From contig NZ_BNBM01000003.1 in assembly GCF_014655715.1 (NCBI RefSeq), positions 277,431-341,430 of the forward strand: a DNA stretch of 64,000 bases. The letters run 5' to 3'. A program made the position numbers and the translations under genes. Shown here piece after piece: positions 53,729 to 63,016 of the stretch (positions are counted from its first letter, which is position 1; the number at the start of each line of letters is the position of its first letter). The notes beneath the pieces were generated by a model. The model saw only the letters and a program-made list of their open reading frames with translations. It was not told where the DNA came from and did not search any database. This DNA is from Streptomyces lanatus. GTDB taxonomy: Bacteria > Actinomycetota > Actinomycetes > Streptomycetales > Streptomycetaceae.

Positions 53729-55018
53729 ATGGAGGCGACACCCGCACCGGCACGTGGCTACGTCCTCTGTGTCGCCCTCGGCGCGCTGTACTGCGTGCAC
53801 ACGCTGCCGGCGGACGCCGTCCCCTGGTGGGCGGTGGCGCTGCTGGCCGCGCTCTACGCCGGGGGCGAGCGGTTGTCCGGCTCGTTCTATCCCGTGCTCC
53901 TCGCCGGGGCCTTCCTGCTGCCGCCGTCCGCCGCCGCGCTGGTCGCGGTGCCGGGCGCGCTGCTCGCCCCGGCCGGCGGGCGCCCGCGTCTGCTGCGCCG
54001 GGTGTGGCGGGCGGCGCAGCTCGTGGTCGTGGTGTGGGTGGCCGCCCGGGTGCACGGGGAACTCGGCGAGCACGACGCCGTGGTGGCCGCCGACTTCCCG
54101 CACGCGCTGCTGCCGGTCGGCGCCGCCGTGCTGGCGTTCTGCCTGGCCCTGAGCCTGCTGGACACCGGGATCCTGGCGCTCGCCGAGCGCGTACCCCCGT
54201 GGCGCGCCTGGCGTGAGCAGTTCCCGCGCTCCCTCGCGCCGATCGCCGTGCACGGTCTGGCCGGTCTGATGATGGCCGTGCTGTGGCGCAGCCCCTACGG
54301 TCCCGTCGCCGCGCTGCTCGTGCTGCTGCCGATGTGCGTGTCGTGGTGGGCCTTCGCCCAGTACCACCGGGAGCGCGCGGCCCATCAGGCGACCATCCGG
54401 GCCCTCGTCCAGGCCGTCGACATCAAGGACGGCTACACCCGAGGCCACAGCGAGCGCGTCGGACAGGCCTCCATGATGATCGCCCGTGAGCTGGGCCTCG
54501 CCGGCGAACGCGTCGAGGTGCTCCGCTTCGCCGGGATCCTGCACGACGTCGGCAAGCTGGGCGTGCCCACGCGGCTGCTGCGCAAGAACGGGCCGCTGAC
54601 GCCCGAGGAGCGGCGGGTGATCGAGCTGCACCCCGAGTACGGGCACGAGATGGTCCGCGGGATCTCCTTCCTCGGCGAGGCCCGGGCCGCCGTACTGCAC
54701 CATCACGAGCGGCTGGACGGCAGCGGCTACCCCTACGGGCTGAGCGGGAGTCAGATCCCGGAGTCGGCACGGGTGGTGGCCGTCGCGGACGCCTTCGACG
54801 CCATGACGTCGACCCGGTCCTACTCGCGGGCCCGGCCCGTCTCCGAGGCGCTGCGGGAGCTGGAGAAATGCGCGGGCTCACACTTCGACCCCCGGATGGT
54901 CACGGCCCTCGCCGGCGCCCTCGACCAGCACGGCTGGCATCCCGCGGTGACCGCCGACGAGCCCGCGCCGCCGACCGCCGGGCCTTCGGCCGACCGTGTT
55001 CCCGGGGCGCGTCGATGA
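53729..55018 (+). CDS. HD-GYP domain membrane protein
   Basis: The 429-residue protein has about five N-terminal membrane helices (~10-215) and a C-terminal HD-GYP domain: GYTRGHSERVG, LHDVGKLGVP and HHERLDGSGYP, so all metal and GYP residues are intact. Such domains hydrolyse cyclic di-GMP or other cyclic dinucleotides. ATG 53729 follows GGAGGGG; an upstream GTG at 53711 lacks a site. Its stop overlaps the next gene's ATG. It follows rsrA by 108 bp and may be separately transcribed. Confidence 0.87.
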   Translation: MEATPAPARGYVLCVALGALYCVHTLPADAVPWWAVALLAALYAGGERLSGSFYPVLLAGAFLLPPSAAALVAVPGALLAPAGGRPRLLRRVWRAAQLVVVVWVAARVHGELGEHDAVVAADFPHALLPVGAAVLAFCLALSLLDTGILALAERVPPWRAWREQFPRSLAPIAVHGLAGLMMAVLWRSPYGPVAALLVLLPMCVSWWAFAQYHRERAAHQATIRALVQAVDIKDGYTRGHSERVGQASMMIARELGLAGERVEVLRFAGILHDVGKLGVPTRLLRKNGPLTPEERRVIELHPEYGHEMVRGISFLGEARAAVLHHHERLDGSGYPYGLSGSQIPESARVVAVADAFDAMTSTRSYSRARPVSEALRELEKCAGSHFDPRMVTALAGALDQHGWHPAVTADEPAPPTAGPSADRVPGARR

Positions 55019-56295
55019 GGGCCCCGGGTGTGGCGGCCAAGGGGGTCGTGTCGATGAGCGCCCCGAGGCCACCCGTCCTGCTCACCCTGATCCACGCCTG
55101 CGCCGCGCTCCTCGCCACGGGATGTGTGCTCGGCATCCTGGCCGGGGGCCTCGCCGAGCGGGCCACGGCCCTCGCCTTCGGGGTCCTCATCACCCTCGGC
55201 GAGCTCACCCGGTGGGCCGGGGCCGAGGGCAGGGAGGCCGCGCCGCTCGGTGCCGCCGCCGCACTGTCGTACGCCCTGCTCGGCGACAACGGCTCGGAGC
55301 CCACACAGCACGGCGCCGTGCAGGTCGTCGGAGTCGTCCTGGCCGCCTCGCTGCTGGGCAGCGTGCCGCACATCGCGCGCGGGCGCCCCGTGCTCGACCA
55401 CCTCACCCGGCGCGTGCTCACCGTCGGCTTCGCGGCCGTCTGCTTCCAACCCCTGTCCAACCAGGGCACGTTCGACGGCTGGGGCACCTCCTACGCGCTG
55501 CTCCTGCTGGCGATCCTCACCCTCACCGCCCTGTGCGACGCCCTGCTCGCCGCCGCGCTGGCGCACACGCGCACCCGGTGGCCCTTCGGGCCGCTGCTGC
55601 GGGACGAGCTGCGGGCGACCCTCGGGATCGGGTCGGCGGTCTGCGCGACGGGCGCGGTGATGGCGCTGGCGGTAGCCGTGATCGGGCTGTGGGCGCTGCC
55701 CGTGTTCTCGGTGCCCCTGCTGCTGACCCAGCTGTCCGTCCGCCGCTACAGCGCCGTGCGGACCACCTACCGGCAGACCATCGCCTCCCTCGCCCGCGCC
55801 ACCGAGATCGCCGGGTACACCCCGGCCGGACACGCCCGGCGGGTCGCCGCGCTCAGCCGGGACGTGGGGCGGGACCTGGGCCTCACCGAGGCCGAGCTCA
55901 CCGTGCTGGAGTACGCGGCCCTCATGCACGACATCGGTCAGCTCAGCCTCGTCGACCCGGTGCCGGACGGGGCCACCGCCGTGCTGCCCGTAGAGAAACA
56001 GCGGCGGATCGCGCTGCTCGGAGGGGCCGTCGTACGGCAGACCGGCGTGAACCCGCAGGTCGCGCTGGTCGTGGAGCGGCTCGCCGACCCCTGCCCCGAG
56101 CAGCCGCTGCCCGCGCGGATCGTGCGGGCGGTGAACGCCTACGAGGAGATGGCGCGCGATGCCGGGCCGGGAGGGCCGCTGAAGGCGCTCGAAGAGCTGC
56201 GACTGGGTACCGCGGGGGAGTACTCGGCGGAGGTGGTGGAATCGCTGGCCCAGGTGCTGTCCAGGGAGGGTCTGGCAACGCCCTTGGCTGGGTAA
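55015..56295 (+). CDS. HD-domain membrane protein lacking the GYP motif
   Basis: The 426-residue protein is laid out like its upstream neighbour: membrane helices to ~235, then an HD domain with AGHARRVAALSRDVG and LMHDIGQLS. Where the neighbour has HHERLDGSGYP this one has RLADPCPEQPLP, so later metal ligands and GYP are missing. It may bind rather than cleave a cyclic nucleotide, or be a partner of the first protein. Start ATG 55015 overlaps the upstream stop (ATGA); an ATG at 55057 is possible. Confidence 0.8.
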   Translation: MRAPGVAAKGVVSMSAPRPPVLLTLIHACAALLATGCVLGILAGGLAERATALAFGVLITLGELTRWAGAEGREAAPLGAAAALSYALLGDNGSEPTQHGAVQVVGVVLAASLLGSVPHIARGRPVLDHLTRRVLTVGFAAVCFQPLSNQGTFDGWGTSYALLLLAILTLTALCDALLAAALAHTRTRWPFGPLLRDELRATLGIGSAVCATGAVMALAVAVIGLWALPVFSVPLLLTQLSVRRYSAVRTTYRQTIASLARATEIAGYTPAGHARRVAALSRDVGRDLGLTEAELTVLEYAALMHDIGQLSLVDPVPDGATAVLPVEKQRRIALLGGAVVRQTGVNPQVALVVERLADPCPEQPLPARIVRAVNAYEEMARDAGPGGPLKALEELRLGTAGEYSAEVVESLAQVLSREGLATPLAG

Positions 56296-56404
56296 CCCAT
56301 GGGTAATGAGCGCCCTTCCAGCCGTACGTGGTTGGATGCGAATGAGAGTGTGTCCGGGGGCGAGCACTAGCCAGCCCACTCCACGGAACTGGCAGGCGGG
56401 AATC

Positions 56405-57385
56405 GTGAGGATCTTCGGCAAGGGACGGCACCGGCCCTCCGCCTCCTGGCGGCAGGCCACCGACCGGGCGTTCACGCTCATCGGCGACGGCCGGTACGAG
56501 GACGCGGGCGCGCTGCTGACACGTGCCGCCGATCTGGAGCCCTGGCTTTCGGAGTCCTGGTTCAATCTCGCGCTGCTGCACAAGTTCCGGCACGACTGGG
56601 AGCAGGCCCGGGCCGCCGGACTGCGTGCCGTGGCGCTGCTCGACCGGGAGACCGGGGCGCCCGACTGGTGGAACGTCGGCATCGCCGCGACCGCGCTGCA
56701 GGACTGGCCGCTGGCCCGGCGGGCCTGGCAGGCGTACGGGCTGCGGGTACCCGGCGGGGCCACCGACTCCGGCGAGCCGGTCGGCATGGACCTGGGCAGC
56801 GCTGCCGTACGGCTGTCCCCGGAGGGGGAGGCCGAGGTCGTGTGGGGGCGTCGTCTCGACCCCGCGCGGATCGAGGTGCTGTCGATTCCGCTGCCGTCGT
56901 CCGGGCGGCGCTGGGGCGAGGTCGTGCTGCACGACGGCGTCCCGCACGGCGAGCGGACCACGACGTCCGGGCACGCCTACCCCGTCTTCGACGAGATCGA
57001 GCTGTGGGCGCCTTCGCCGGTGCCGACCTGGGTGGTGCTGCTGGAGGCGGCGACCGAGGCCGACCGGGACGCGCTGGAGCAGCTCGCCGCGGACGCGGGG
57101 TTCGCCGCGGAGGACTGGTCCTCGTCGGTGCGGCTGCTGTGCCGGATGTGTTCCGAGTCGCGGATGCCGTCCGATGAGGGGGACGGGGAGCATCTGGATC
57201 CGCACGATCACAGTGAGCCGGGGCATCCGGGGCCGCTCGGCCATCGGACCGATGGGCAGCTGTGGGTGCCGGAGCGGGAGTGCGGGGTGGCTGCGCCGGC
57301 TGCGTTGGTCCGGGGGCTGCTGGACGGATGGGTTGCCGACAGTCCTGATTCCAGGGATTGGCGGGACTTGGAAGAGGTCTGCTAG
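56405..57385 (+). CDS. TPR-containing conserved protein
   Basis: The 326-residue soluble protein starts with TPR-like helices (SWRQATDRAFTLIGDGRYEDAGALL and SWFNLALLHKFRHDWEQARAAG in parts), then a beta-rich region (GMDLGSAAVRLSPEGEAEVVWG) and a Cys pair in LLCRMCSE. A C-terminal WVPERECGVAAP segment may complete a metal site. GTG 56405 follows GGCGGGAA. Family known in actinobacteria without assigned function. Confidence 0.75.
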   Translation: MRIFGKGRHRPSASWRQATDRAFTLIGDGRYEDAGALLTRAADLEPWLSESWFNLALLHKFRHDWEQARAAGLRAVALLDRETGAPDWWNVGIAATALQDWPLARRAWQAYGLRVPGGATDSGEPVGMDLGSAAVRLSPEGEAEVVWGRRLDPARIEVLSIPLPSSGRRWGEVVLHDGVPHGERTTTSGHAYPVFDEIELWAPSPVPTWVVLLEAATEADRDALEQLAADAGFAAEDWSSSVRLLCRMCSESRMPSDEGDGEHLDPHDHSEPGHPGPLGHRTDGQLWVPERECGVAAPAALVRGLLDGWVADSPDSRDWRDLEEVC

Positions 57386-57434
57386 GCGCCGTAGGGGCGG
57401 GGTCGTCGGCAGGCTGCGGGCTGTGTGTGGTTGA

Positions 57435-57469
57435 TCGCGCAGTTCCCCGCGCCCCTATCGGGGCGCTCC
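57435..57469 (+). repeat. 22-bp dispersed repeat, copy 2, with hairpin
   Basis: 57435-57456 is identical to 50119-50140. Its end GCGCCCC forms a 7-bp hairpin with GGGGCGC downstream (loop TATC), so here it may terminate the TPR gene transcript. Confidence 0.65.
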
Positions 57470-57526
57470 CCGTACCCTGTATCAGGATTCACCCTCTTTC
57501 TTTGTGCAGGAAGGCATACGTCGGTC

Positions 57527-58177
57527 ATGGCCCAGCAGGACACCGAGCAGCAGCACGCGGGCGTGCTCCCCGTGGACGACGAGGGGTTCGTCGTCGACAC
57601 CGAGGACGCGGAGGAGCGCGAGAACGCCTGGCGTGAGCGCGGCACCTCGCGGCCGATCACCGTGGTGGGGAACCCGGTTCTGCACAAGGAGTGCAAGGAC
57701 GTCACCGAGTTCGGCGCCGAGCTGGAGCAGCTGGTGGCGGACATGTTCGCCTCGCAGCGCACCGCCGAGGGCGTGGGCCTGGCCGCCAACCAGATCGGCG
57801 TCGACCTGAAGGTCTTCGTCTACGACTGCCAGGACGACCAGGGCGAGCGGCATGTCGGCGTCGTCTGCAACCCGAAGCTCGTCGAGCTGCCCGCCGAGCA
57901 GCGCCGGCTGGACGACAGCAATGAGGGCTGTCTGTCGGTGCCGACCGCGTACGCGGCGCTCGCCCGCCCCGACTACGCCGAGGTGACCGGGCAGGACGAG
58001 AAGGGCAACCCGATCAAGGTCCGCGGCACCGGCTACTTCGCCCGGTGTCTGCAGCACGAGACGGACCATCTGTACGGCTACCTCTACATCGACCGTCTCT
58101 CCAAGCGCGAGCGCAAGGACGCGCTGCGGCAGATGGCCGAGAACGAGCCCCGCTACGCCGTGGTTCCCAACGACTGA
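57527..58177 (+). CDS. def: Peptide deformylase
   Basis: The 216-residue metalloenzyme removes the formyl group from nascent proteins. All three motifs are intact: [17 protein letters not shown] (metal Cys) and QHETDHLYG (two metal His and catalytic Glu). An N-terminal extension of ~45 residues, acidic and Gln/Glu-rich, precedes the catalytic core. ATG 57527 has only a distant AGGAAGG site; the extension could be shorter. Confidence 0.93.
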   Translation: MAQQDTEQQHAGVLPVDDEGFVVDTEDAEERENAWRERGTSRPITVVGNPVLHKECKDVTEFGAELEQLVADMFASQRTAEGVGLAANQIGVDLKVFVYDCQDDQGERHVGVVCNPKLVELPAEQRRLDDSNEGCLSVPTAYAALARPDYAEVTGQDEKGNPIKVRGTGYFARCLQHETDHLYGYLYIDRLSKRERKDALRQMAENEPRYAVVPND

Positions 58178-58214
58178 GGTCCACTGACCGAGGTCCTCAT
58201 ACGCTCCTGGCGCT

Positions 58215-58251
58215 CGGCGCCTGGTCAGGTTCCCCACCCGGCCAGGCGCCG
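58215..58251 (+). terminator. Terminator after peptide deformylase gene
   Basis: CGGCGCCTGG (58215-58224) pairs with CCAGGCGCCG (58242-58251), 10 bp, 37 nt after the def stop. Confidence 0.75.
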
Positions 58252-58253
58252 TT

Positions 58254-58274
58254 CGCATGTTCGTCGCATGTTCG
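58254..58274 (+). promoter_or_regulatory. Direct repeats upstream of epi-isozizaene synthase
   Basis: CGCATGTTCG occurs twice (58254-58263, 58265-58274) at an 11-bp period, one helical turn. A TACGTT -10-like box lies at 58301-58306. Candidate activator or repressor site. Confidence 0.5.
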
Positions 58275-58386
58275 ATCGCGTACGCGCGAAATGAAGCAAA
58301 TACGTTCCCAGAACGGTCAGTTGTGGTGCTGAATGGAGGTGCGGGGATACGCGACTGCACAACTGGCGGCTGAGAGGAGTTTGTTC

Positions 58387-59472
58387 GTGCATGCTTTCTC
58401 GGACAGCACCACAGCGACATCGACGGCGGTCCAGGTTCCACCGTCGCTCTCTCTCCCGGTGATCGAAGCGGCGTTTCCCAGGCGACTTCATCCCTATTGG
58501 CCCCGGCTCCAGGACAAGACCCGGGCCTGGTTGCTCCAGAAGCGACTGATGCCGGCCGACAAGGTCGAGGAATATGCCGACGGCCTGTGCTACACCGACC
58601 TCATGGCCGGGTACTACATAGGCGCCCCGGACGATGTCCTCCAGGCGATCGCGGACTACAGCGCGTGGTTCTTCGTCTGGGACGACCGGCACGACCGGGA
58701 CATCGTCCACCGCCGCCCGGCGGCCTGGCGGCGGCTGAGATTCCGGCTGCACACGGCGCTCGACTCCCCCGAGGACCATCTGCACCACGAGGATCCGCTG
58801 GTGGCGGCGTTCGCGGACAGCGTGGGACGGCTGTTCTCGTTCCTGCCCGGCACCTGGAACGCGCGGTTCGCCCGGCACTTCCACGCCGTGATCGAGGCGT
58901 ACGACCAGGAATTCCACAACCGAATGGAAGGGAAGGTCCCCACCGTCGAGGAATACCTCGAACTGCGCCGGCTCACCTTCGCACACTCGATCTGGACCGA
59001 TCTGCTGGAGCCGAGCGTCGGAATGGAACTTCCGGAATCCGTGCGCAAATATCCGGCATATCGACGGGCGGCACTGCTGAGCCAGGAATTCGCCGCCTGG
59101 TACAACGATCTCTGCTCATTCCCGAAGGAAATAGCGGGCGACGAGGTCCACAATCTCGGTATCAGTCTCATCACCCACAAGGGGCTGACTCTCGAAGAGA
59201 CGATCGCGGAAGTCAGACGACGCGTCGAGGACTGCATCTCCGATTTCCTGGTGGCCGAGCGCGAGGCCCTGGAATTCGCCGGCCTGCTGGCCGACGGCAC
59301 ACCGCGGGGCGCGGAACTCGGCACCGCCGTGCGCGCCTGCGTCGGCAATATGCGCAACTGGTTCAGCTCGGTCTACTGGTTCCACCACGAGTCCGGCCGT
59401 TACCGCGTCGACAGCTGGGACGACCGGTCCACACCCCCGTACGTCAACAACGAAGCGGCAGGTGAGCTATGA
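58387..59472 (+). CDS. epi-Isozizaene synthase (class I sesquiterpene cyclase)
   Basis: The 361-residue enzyme cyclises farnesyl diphosphate to epi-isozizaene, the albaflavenone precursor. The metal motifs are DDRHD (99-103) and Asn240-Ser244-Glu248 in NDLCSFPKE; aromatic cavity residues Phe95, Phe96, Phe198, Trp203 and Phe332, and the sensor Arg338-Tyr339, occupy the same positions as in the S. coelicolor enzyme as I recall it. Length is identical. GTG 58387 follows AGAGGAG by 7 nt. Coupled to the P450 gene by ATGA. Confidence 0.95.
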   Translation: MHAFSDSTTATSTAVQVPPSLSLPVIEAAFPRRLHPYWPRLQDKTRAWLLQKRLMPADKVEEYADGLCYTDLMAGYYIGAPDDVLQAIADYSAWFFVWDDRHDRDIVHRRPAAWRRLRFRLHTALDSPEDHLHHEDPLVAAFADSVGRLFSFLPGTWNARFARHFHAVIEAYDQEFHNRMEGKVPTVEEYLELRRLTFAHSIWTDLLEPSVGMELPESVRKYPAYRRAALLSQEFAAWYNDLCSFPKEIAGDEVHNLGISLITHKGLTLEETIAEVRRRVEDCISDFLVAEREALEFAGLLADGTPRGAELGTAVRACVGNMRNWFSSVYWFHHESGRYRVDSWDDRSTPPYVNNEAAGEL

Positions 59473-60815
59473 CCACGGTCCTGGAACTGCGTGAACCGCC
59501 CCTCGCCGGCGGGGGAGTCCCGCTGCTGGGCCACGGCTGGAGGATGGTCCGCGATCCGCTGGCCTTCGTGGCGGCGCTGCGCGACCACGGCGACGTCGTA
59601 CGGATCAAACTGGGGCCGAAGACGGTGTACGCCGTCACCACACCCGACCTCACCGGCGCGCTCGCGCTGAGCACCGACTTCGAGATCGCCGGGCCGCTGT
59701 GGGAGTCCCTGGAGAGCCTGCTCGGCAAGGAGGGCGTGGCCACCGCCAATGGGCCCCGGCACCGGCGGCAGCGGCGCACCATCCAGCCCGCCTTCCGGCT
59801 CGACGCCATCCCCGGGTACGGGCCGATCATGGCCGAGGAGGCGCATGCGCTGACCGAGCGCTGGCGGCCCGGCGAGACCGTCGACTGCACCGCCGAGTCC
59901 TTCCGGATCGCCGTGCGGATCGTGGCCCGCTGTCTGCTGCGCGGCGCGTACATGGACGAGCGGGCCGACCGGCTGTGCGCCGCCCTCGACACCCTGTTCC
60001 GCGGCATGTACCGGCGGATGGTGATCCCCCTCGGGCCGCTCTACGACCTGCCGCTCCCGGCCAACCGCCGATTCAATGGCGCCCTGGCCGATTTTCATCT
60101 CCTGGTCGACGAGGTCATCGCCGAACGCAGGGCATCCGGTCAAAAGCCGGACGATTTGCTGACGGCATTGCTGCACGCGAAGGACGAGAATGGTGACCCC
60201 ATCGGGGAGCAGGAGATCCATGACCAGGTCGTCGCGATATTCACCGCCGGCACCGAAACGGTGGCGTCCACGATCTTGTGGCTGCTCCATGTGCTCGCGG
60301 AACATCCGGAACACGCCGACAAGGTAAGCGCAGAGGTCGAATCCGTCACCGGCGGTCGCCCCGTGGCATTCGAGGACGTCCGTGCGCTGCGGCACACCAA
60401 CAATGTCGTCGTGGAAGCGATCCGTTTGCGCCCCGCGATCTGGATTCTGACGCGCCGGGCGGTGGCCGACACATCACTCGGTGGCTATCGCATTCCGGCC
60501 GGAGCCGACATCGTCTACAGCCCCTACGCCGTCCAGCGCGATCCGAAGTCGTACGTGCGCCACCTCGACTTCGACCCCGACCGCTGGCTTCCCGAGCGCG
60601 TCAAGGAGGTGCCGAAATACGCCATGAGCCCCTTCGGGGTCGGCAACCGCAAGTGCCCGAGCGACCACTTCTCCATGGCGATGCTGTCGCTGATCACGGC
60701 GGCCCTGGCCGGCCGGTACCGCTTCGAGCAGGCGTCCGGCTCGAACGACTCGACCCGGGTGGGGATCACCCTGCATCCGCACACCCTGCTGCTGACGCCG
60801 GTCGAGCGGGAGTAG
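59469..60815 (+). CDS. Cytochrome P450 CYP170A-type, albaflavenone synthase
   Basis: The 448-residue P450 oxidises epi-isozizaene via albaflavenols to albaflavenone. It has the I-helix AGTET (260-264), the ExxR motif (Glu316-Arg319) and haem Cys396 in [14 protein letters not shown]170A1 of S. coelicolor also has a second, farnesene synthase activity tied to a DDxxD motif; the aligned segment here reads DENGD (239-243), with Glu in the second position. The N-terminus is ~14 residues shorter than the S. coelicolor protein. Coupled to the cyclase gene. Confidence 0.94.
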   Translation: MTTVLELREPPLAGGGVPLLGHGWRMVRDPLAFVAALRDHGDVVRIKLGPKTVYAVTTPDLTGALALSTDFEIAGPLWESLESLLGKEGVATANGPRHRRQRRTIQPAFRLDAIPGYGPIMAEEAHALTERWRPGETVDCTAESFRIAVRIVARCLLRGAYMDERADRLCAALDTLFRGMYRRMVIPLGPLYDLPLPANRRFNGALADFHLLVDEVIAERRASGQKPDDLLTALLHAKDENGDPIGEQEIHDQVVAIFTAGTETVASTILWLLHVLAEHPEHADKVSAEVESVTGGRPVAFEDVRALRHTNNVVVEAIRLRPAIWILTRRAVADTSLGGYRIPAGADIVYSPYAVQRDPKSYVRHLDFDPDRWLPERVKEVPKYAMSPFGVGNRKCPSDHFSMAMLSLITAALAGRYRFEQASGSNDSTRVGITLHPHTLLLTPVERE

Positions 60816-60816
60816 C

Positions 60817-61782
60817 TCAGGCCGCCTCGGGGCCCTGGAACGTCCGCCGGTAGGCGTTCGGTGTCGTCCCCAGCGTCCGTACGAACTGATGGCGCAGCGC
60901 GGCCGCGGTGCCGAACCCGGTCCGGCCCGCGATCGCGTCCACGGTCTCGTCCGTCGCCTCCAGCAACCGCTGGGCCAGCAGCACACGTTGGCGCAGGATC
61001 CAGCGGTAGGGAGTCGTGCCGGTCTCCTGCTGGAAGCGGCGGGCGAAGGTGCGCGGTGACATGAGCGCGCGCTCGGCGAGCTGCTCGACGGTGACGTCCT
61101 CGTCGAGGTGGCGCTCCATCCAGGCCAGCACCTCGCCGACAGTGTCGCACTGGGAGCGCGGCAGCGGGCGCTCGATGTACTGGGCCTGTCCGCCGTCCCG
61201 GTGCGGCGGCACCACCATGCGCCGGGCGATCTTGTTGGCGACCTCGGGCCCCTGCTCCTGGCGCACGATGTGCAGACAGGCGTCGATCCCGGCGGCGGTG
61301 CCGGCGCTGGTGATCACCGGGCCCTCGTCGACGTACAGCACATCGGGCTCGACGATCGCCCGCGGGTGCTGTCGGGTCAGTTCCCCGGCGTGCTTCCAGT
61401 GCGCACTGCACCGCCGCCCGTCGAGCAGCCCGGCCGCGCCCAGCACGAAGACGCCGGAGCACACGCTGAGCACCCGCGCGCCCCGCTCGACCGCTCTGAC
61501 CAGGGAGTCCAACAGCTCGGGCGGATAGTCGCGCACGACATAGTCGCTGCCCGCGGGCACCGCGATCAGGTCGGCCTCCTCAAGCCGCTCCAGACCGTAG
61601 GGCGTGGAGACGGAGAGTCCGCCGACATGGGTGCCCAGCGTCGGCCCCTCCGCCGATACGACGGCGAAGTCGTACGTGGGCAGCCCCTCGTCACTGCGGT
61701 CGATGCCGAACACCTCGCAGACGACGCCGAGTTCGAAGGGATGCACGCCGTTGAGCAGGACGGCCGCCACGTTCTTCAGCAT
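60817..61782 (-). CDS. GlxA/FtrA-type AraC-family regulator with DJ-1/PfpI domain
   Basis: The 321-residue regulator joins an N-terminal DJ-1/PfpI-like domain (VLLNGVHPFELGVVCEVFG, VCSGVFVLGAAGLLDG with the elbow Cys) to a C-terminal AraC DNA-binding domain (LAERALMSPRTFARRFQQETG and a second HTH, GFGTAAALRHQFVRTLG). The N-terminal domain usually senses a ligand and is not catalytic. Convergent with the P450 gene with one base between the stops. ATG 61782 has a weak CACACT -10-like box 6 nt upstream and no ribosome site. Whether it controls the terpene pair is unknown. Confidence 0.85.
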   Translation of the reverse strand: MLKNVAAVLLNGVHPFELGVVCEVFGIDRSDEGLPTYDFAVVSAEGPTLGTHVGGLSVSTPYGLERLEEADLIAVPAGSDYVVRDYPPELLDSLVRAVERGARVLSVCSGVFVLGAAGLLDGRRCSAHWKHAGELTRQHPRAIVEPDVLYVDEGPVITSAGTAAGIDACLHIVRQEQGPEVANKIARRMVVPPHRDGGQAQYIERPLPRSQCDTVGEVLAWMERHLDEDVTVEQLAERALMSPRTFARRFQQETGTTPYRWILRQRVLLAQRLLEATDETVDAIAGRTGFGTAAALRHQFVRTLGTTPNAYRRTFQGPEAA

Positions 61783-61801
61783 GCTGCCAGTGTGCCTCGG
61801 A

Positions 61802-61840
61802 AGTGGCAGTAAATCGAGGGTGTACGGCAGTCCTGCCACT
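61802..61840 (-). promoter_or_regulatory. Inverted repeat upstream of the GlxA-type regulator
   Basis: AGTGGCAG (61802-61809) and CTGCCACT (61833-61840) are exact complements 23 bp apart; GGCAG-TC-CTGCC lies inside the pair. Possible autoregulatory site. Confidence 0.45.
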
Positions 61841-61874
61841 GTCAGGAGTGTCTTGCCGGTATGAGACTTACCTC

Positions 61875-62090
61875 ATGAACGCAATCCTCGAATACGTCGC
61901 CGTAGTGATTCTCTTCCTGATCCTCGCGGGTCCGGCGCTCGTGGGACATCTCCACGAGCGCCGGATCGACCGCCAGCTGAAGGCGGTGGAATCCAAGAAG
62001 ACTCAGAAGTCCTCGTCCAGGTCGACGGTGCCCTCCACCGCCACCTGGTACGCCGAGGGACGCCGCTCGAAGAAGTTGGTGAGCTCCTGA
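61875..62090 (+). CDS. Small single-pass membrane protein overlapping nrdB
   Basis: The 71-residue reading frame begins with a membrane helix (AVVILFLILAGPALVGHL), then a basic helix (HERRIDRQLKAVESKK). Its first 43 codons lie in the gap upstream of the nrdB 3' end and have GC-rich third positions, suggesting real coding. The last ~29 codons run antisense across the nrdB end, so the true end or gene identity is uncertain. No clear ribosome site. Function unknown. Confidence 0.45.
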   Translation: MNAILEYVAVVILFLILAGPALVGHLHERRIDRQLKAVESKKTQKSSSRSTVPSTATWYAEGRRSKKLVSS

Positions 62091-63016
62091 ACACCCTGCA
62101 GCTCCATGAAGCTGAAGGGGTTCTCGGAGCCGTACACCGGAGCGAAGCCGAGGCGCGTCAGGCGCTGATCGGCGACACACTCCAGGTACTGCCGCATCGA
62201 GTCGGTGTTCATGCCCGGGAGGCCGTCACCGCACAGGTCGCGCGCGAACTGCAGCTCGGCCTCGACGGCCTCCCTCAGCATGTCGGTGACTTCCTGCTGG
62301 AGCTGGTCGTCGAAGAGCTCCGGCTCCTCCTTGCGGACGGTGTCGACCACATCGAAGGCGAACGACATGTGCATCGTCTCGTCGCGGAACACCCAGTTGG
62401 TGCCGGTGGCCAGACCGTGCAGCAGGCCCCGGCTGCGGAACCAGTAGACGTAGGCGAAGGCACCGTAGAAGAACAGGCCCTCGATGCACGCGGCGAAGCA
62501 GATCAGGTTCAGCAGGAAGCGACGCCGGTCGGCCTGGGTCTGCAGGCTCTCCAGCTTCTCGACCTCGTTGATCCACTTGAAGCAGAACTCGGCCTTCTCG
62601 CGGATCGAGGGGATGTTCTCGACGGCGTCGAAGGCGGCCGCCCTGTCCTCCGGGTCGGGGAGGTAGGTGTCAAGGAGCGTCAGATAGAACTGGACGTGCA
62701 CGGCCTCCTCGAAGAGCTGGCGCGACAGGTACAGGCGCGCCTCCGGGGAGTTGATGTGCTTGTACAGCGTCAGCACCAGGTTGTTCGCCACGATCGAGTC
62801 GCCCGTCGCGAAGAACGCGACCAGCCGGCCGATCATGTGCTGCTCACCCTCGGACAGCTTGGCGAGATCGGCGACGTCCGAGTGGAGGTCGACCTCCTCC
62901 ACGGTCCAGGTGTTCTTGATGGCGTCCCGGTAGCGCTCGTAGAAGTCCGGGTAGCGCATGGGGCGCAGGGTCAGCTCGAAGCCCGGGTCGAGGAGATTGG
63001 CGTTACGGGTACTCAT
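62003..63016 (-). CDS. nrdB: Ribonucleotide reductase class I small subunit
   Basis: The 337-residue protein provides the radical or metal cofactor for deoxyribonucleotide synthesis. Di-metal ligand motifs are present: LFEEAVHVQFY (Glu-x2-His), a Glu in CIEGLFF and FRDETMHMSF (Glu-x2-His). A C-terminal tail for binding the large subunit ends in DLDEDF. ATG 63016 overlaps the nrdA stop as TAATG, so the two are translationally coupled. Confidence 0.93.
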   Translation of the reverse strand: MSTRNANLLDPGFELTLRPMRYPDFYERYRDAIKNTWTVEEVDLHSDVADLAKLSEGEQHMIGRLVAFFATGDSIVANNLVLTLYKHINSPEARLYLSRQLFEEAVHVQFYLTLLDTYLPDPEDRAAAFDAVENIPSIREKAEFCFKWINEVEKLESLQTQADRRRFLLNLICFAACIEGLFFYGAFAYVYWFRSRGLLHGLATGTNWVFRDETMHMSFAFDVVDTVRKEEPELFDDQLQQEVTDMLREAVEAELQFARDLCGDGLPGMNTDSMRQYLECVADQRLTRLGFAPVYGSENPFSFMELQGVQELTNFFERRPSAYQVAVEGTVDLDEDF

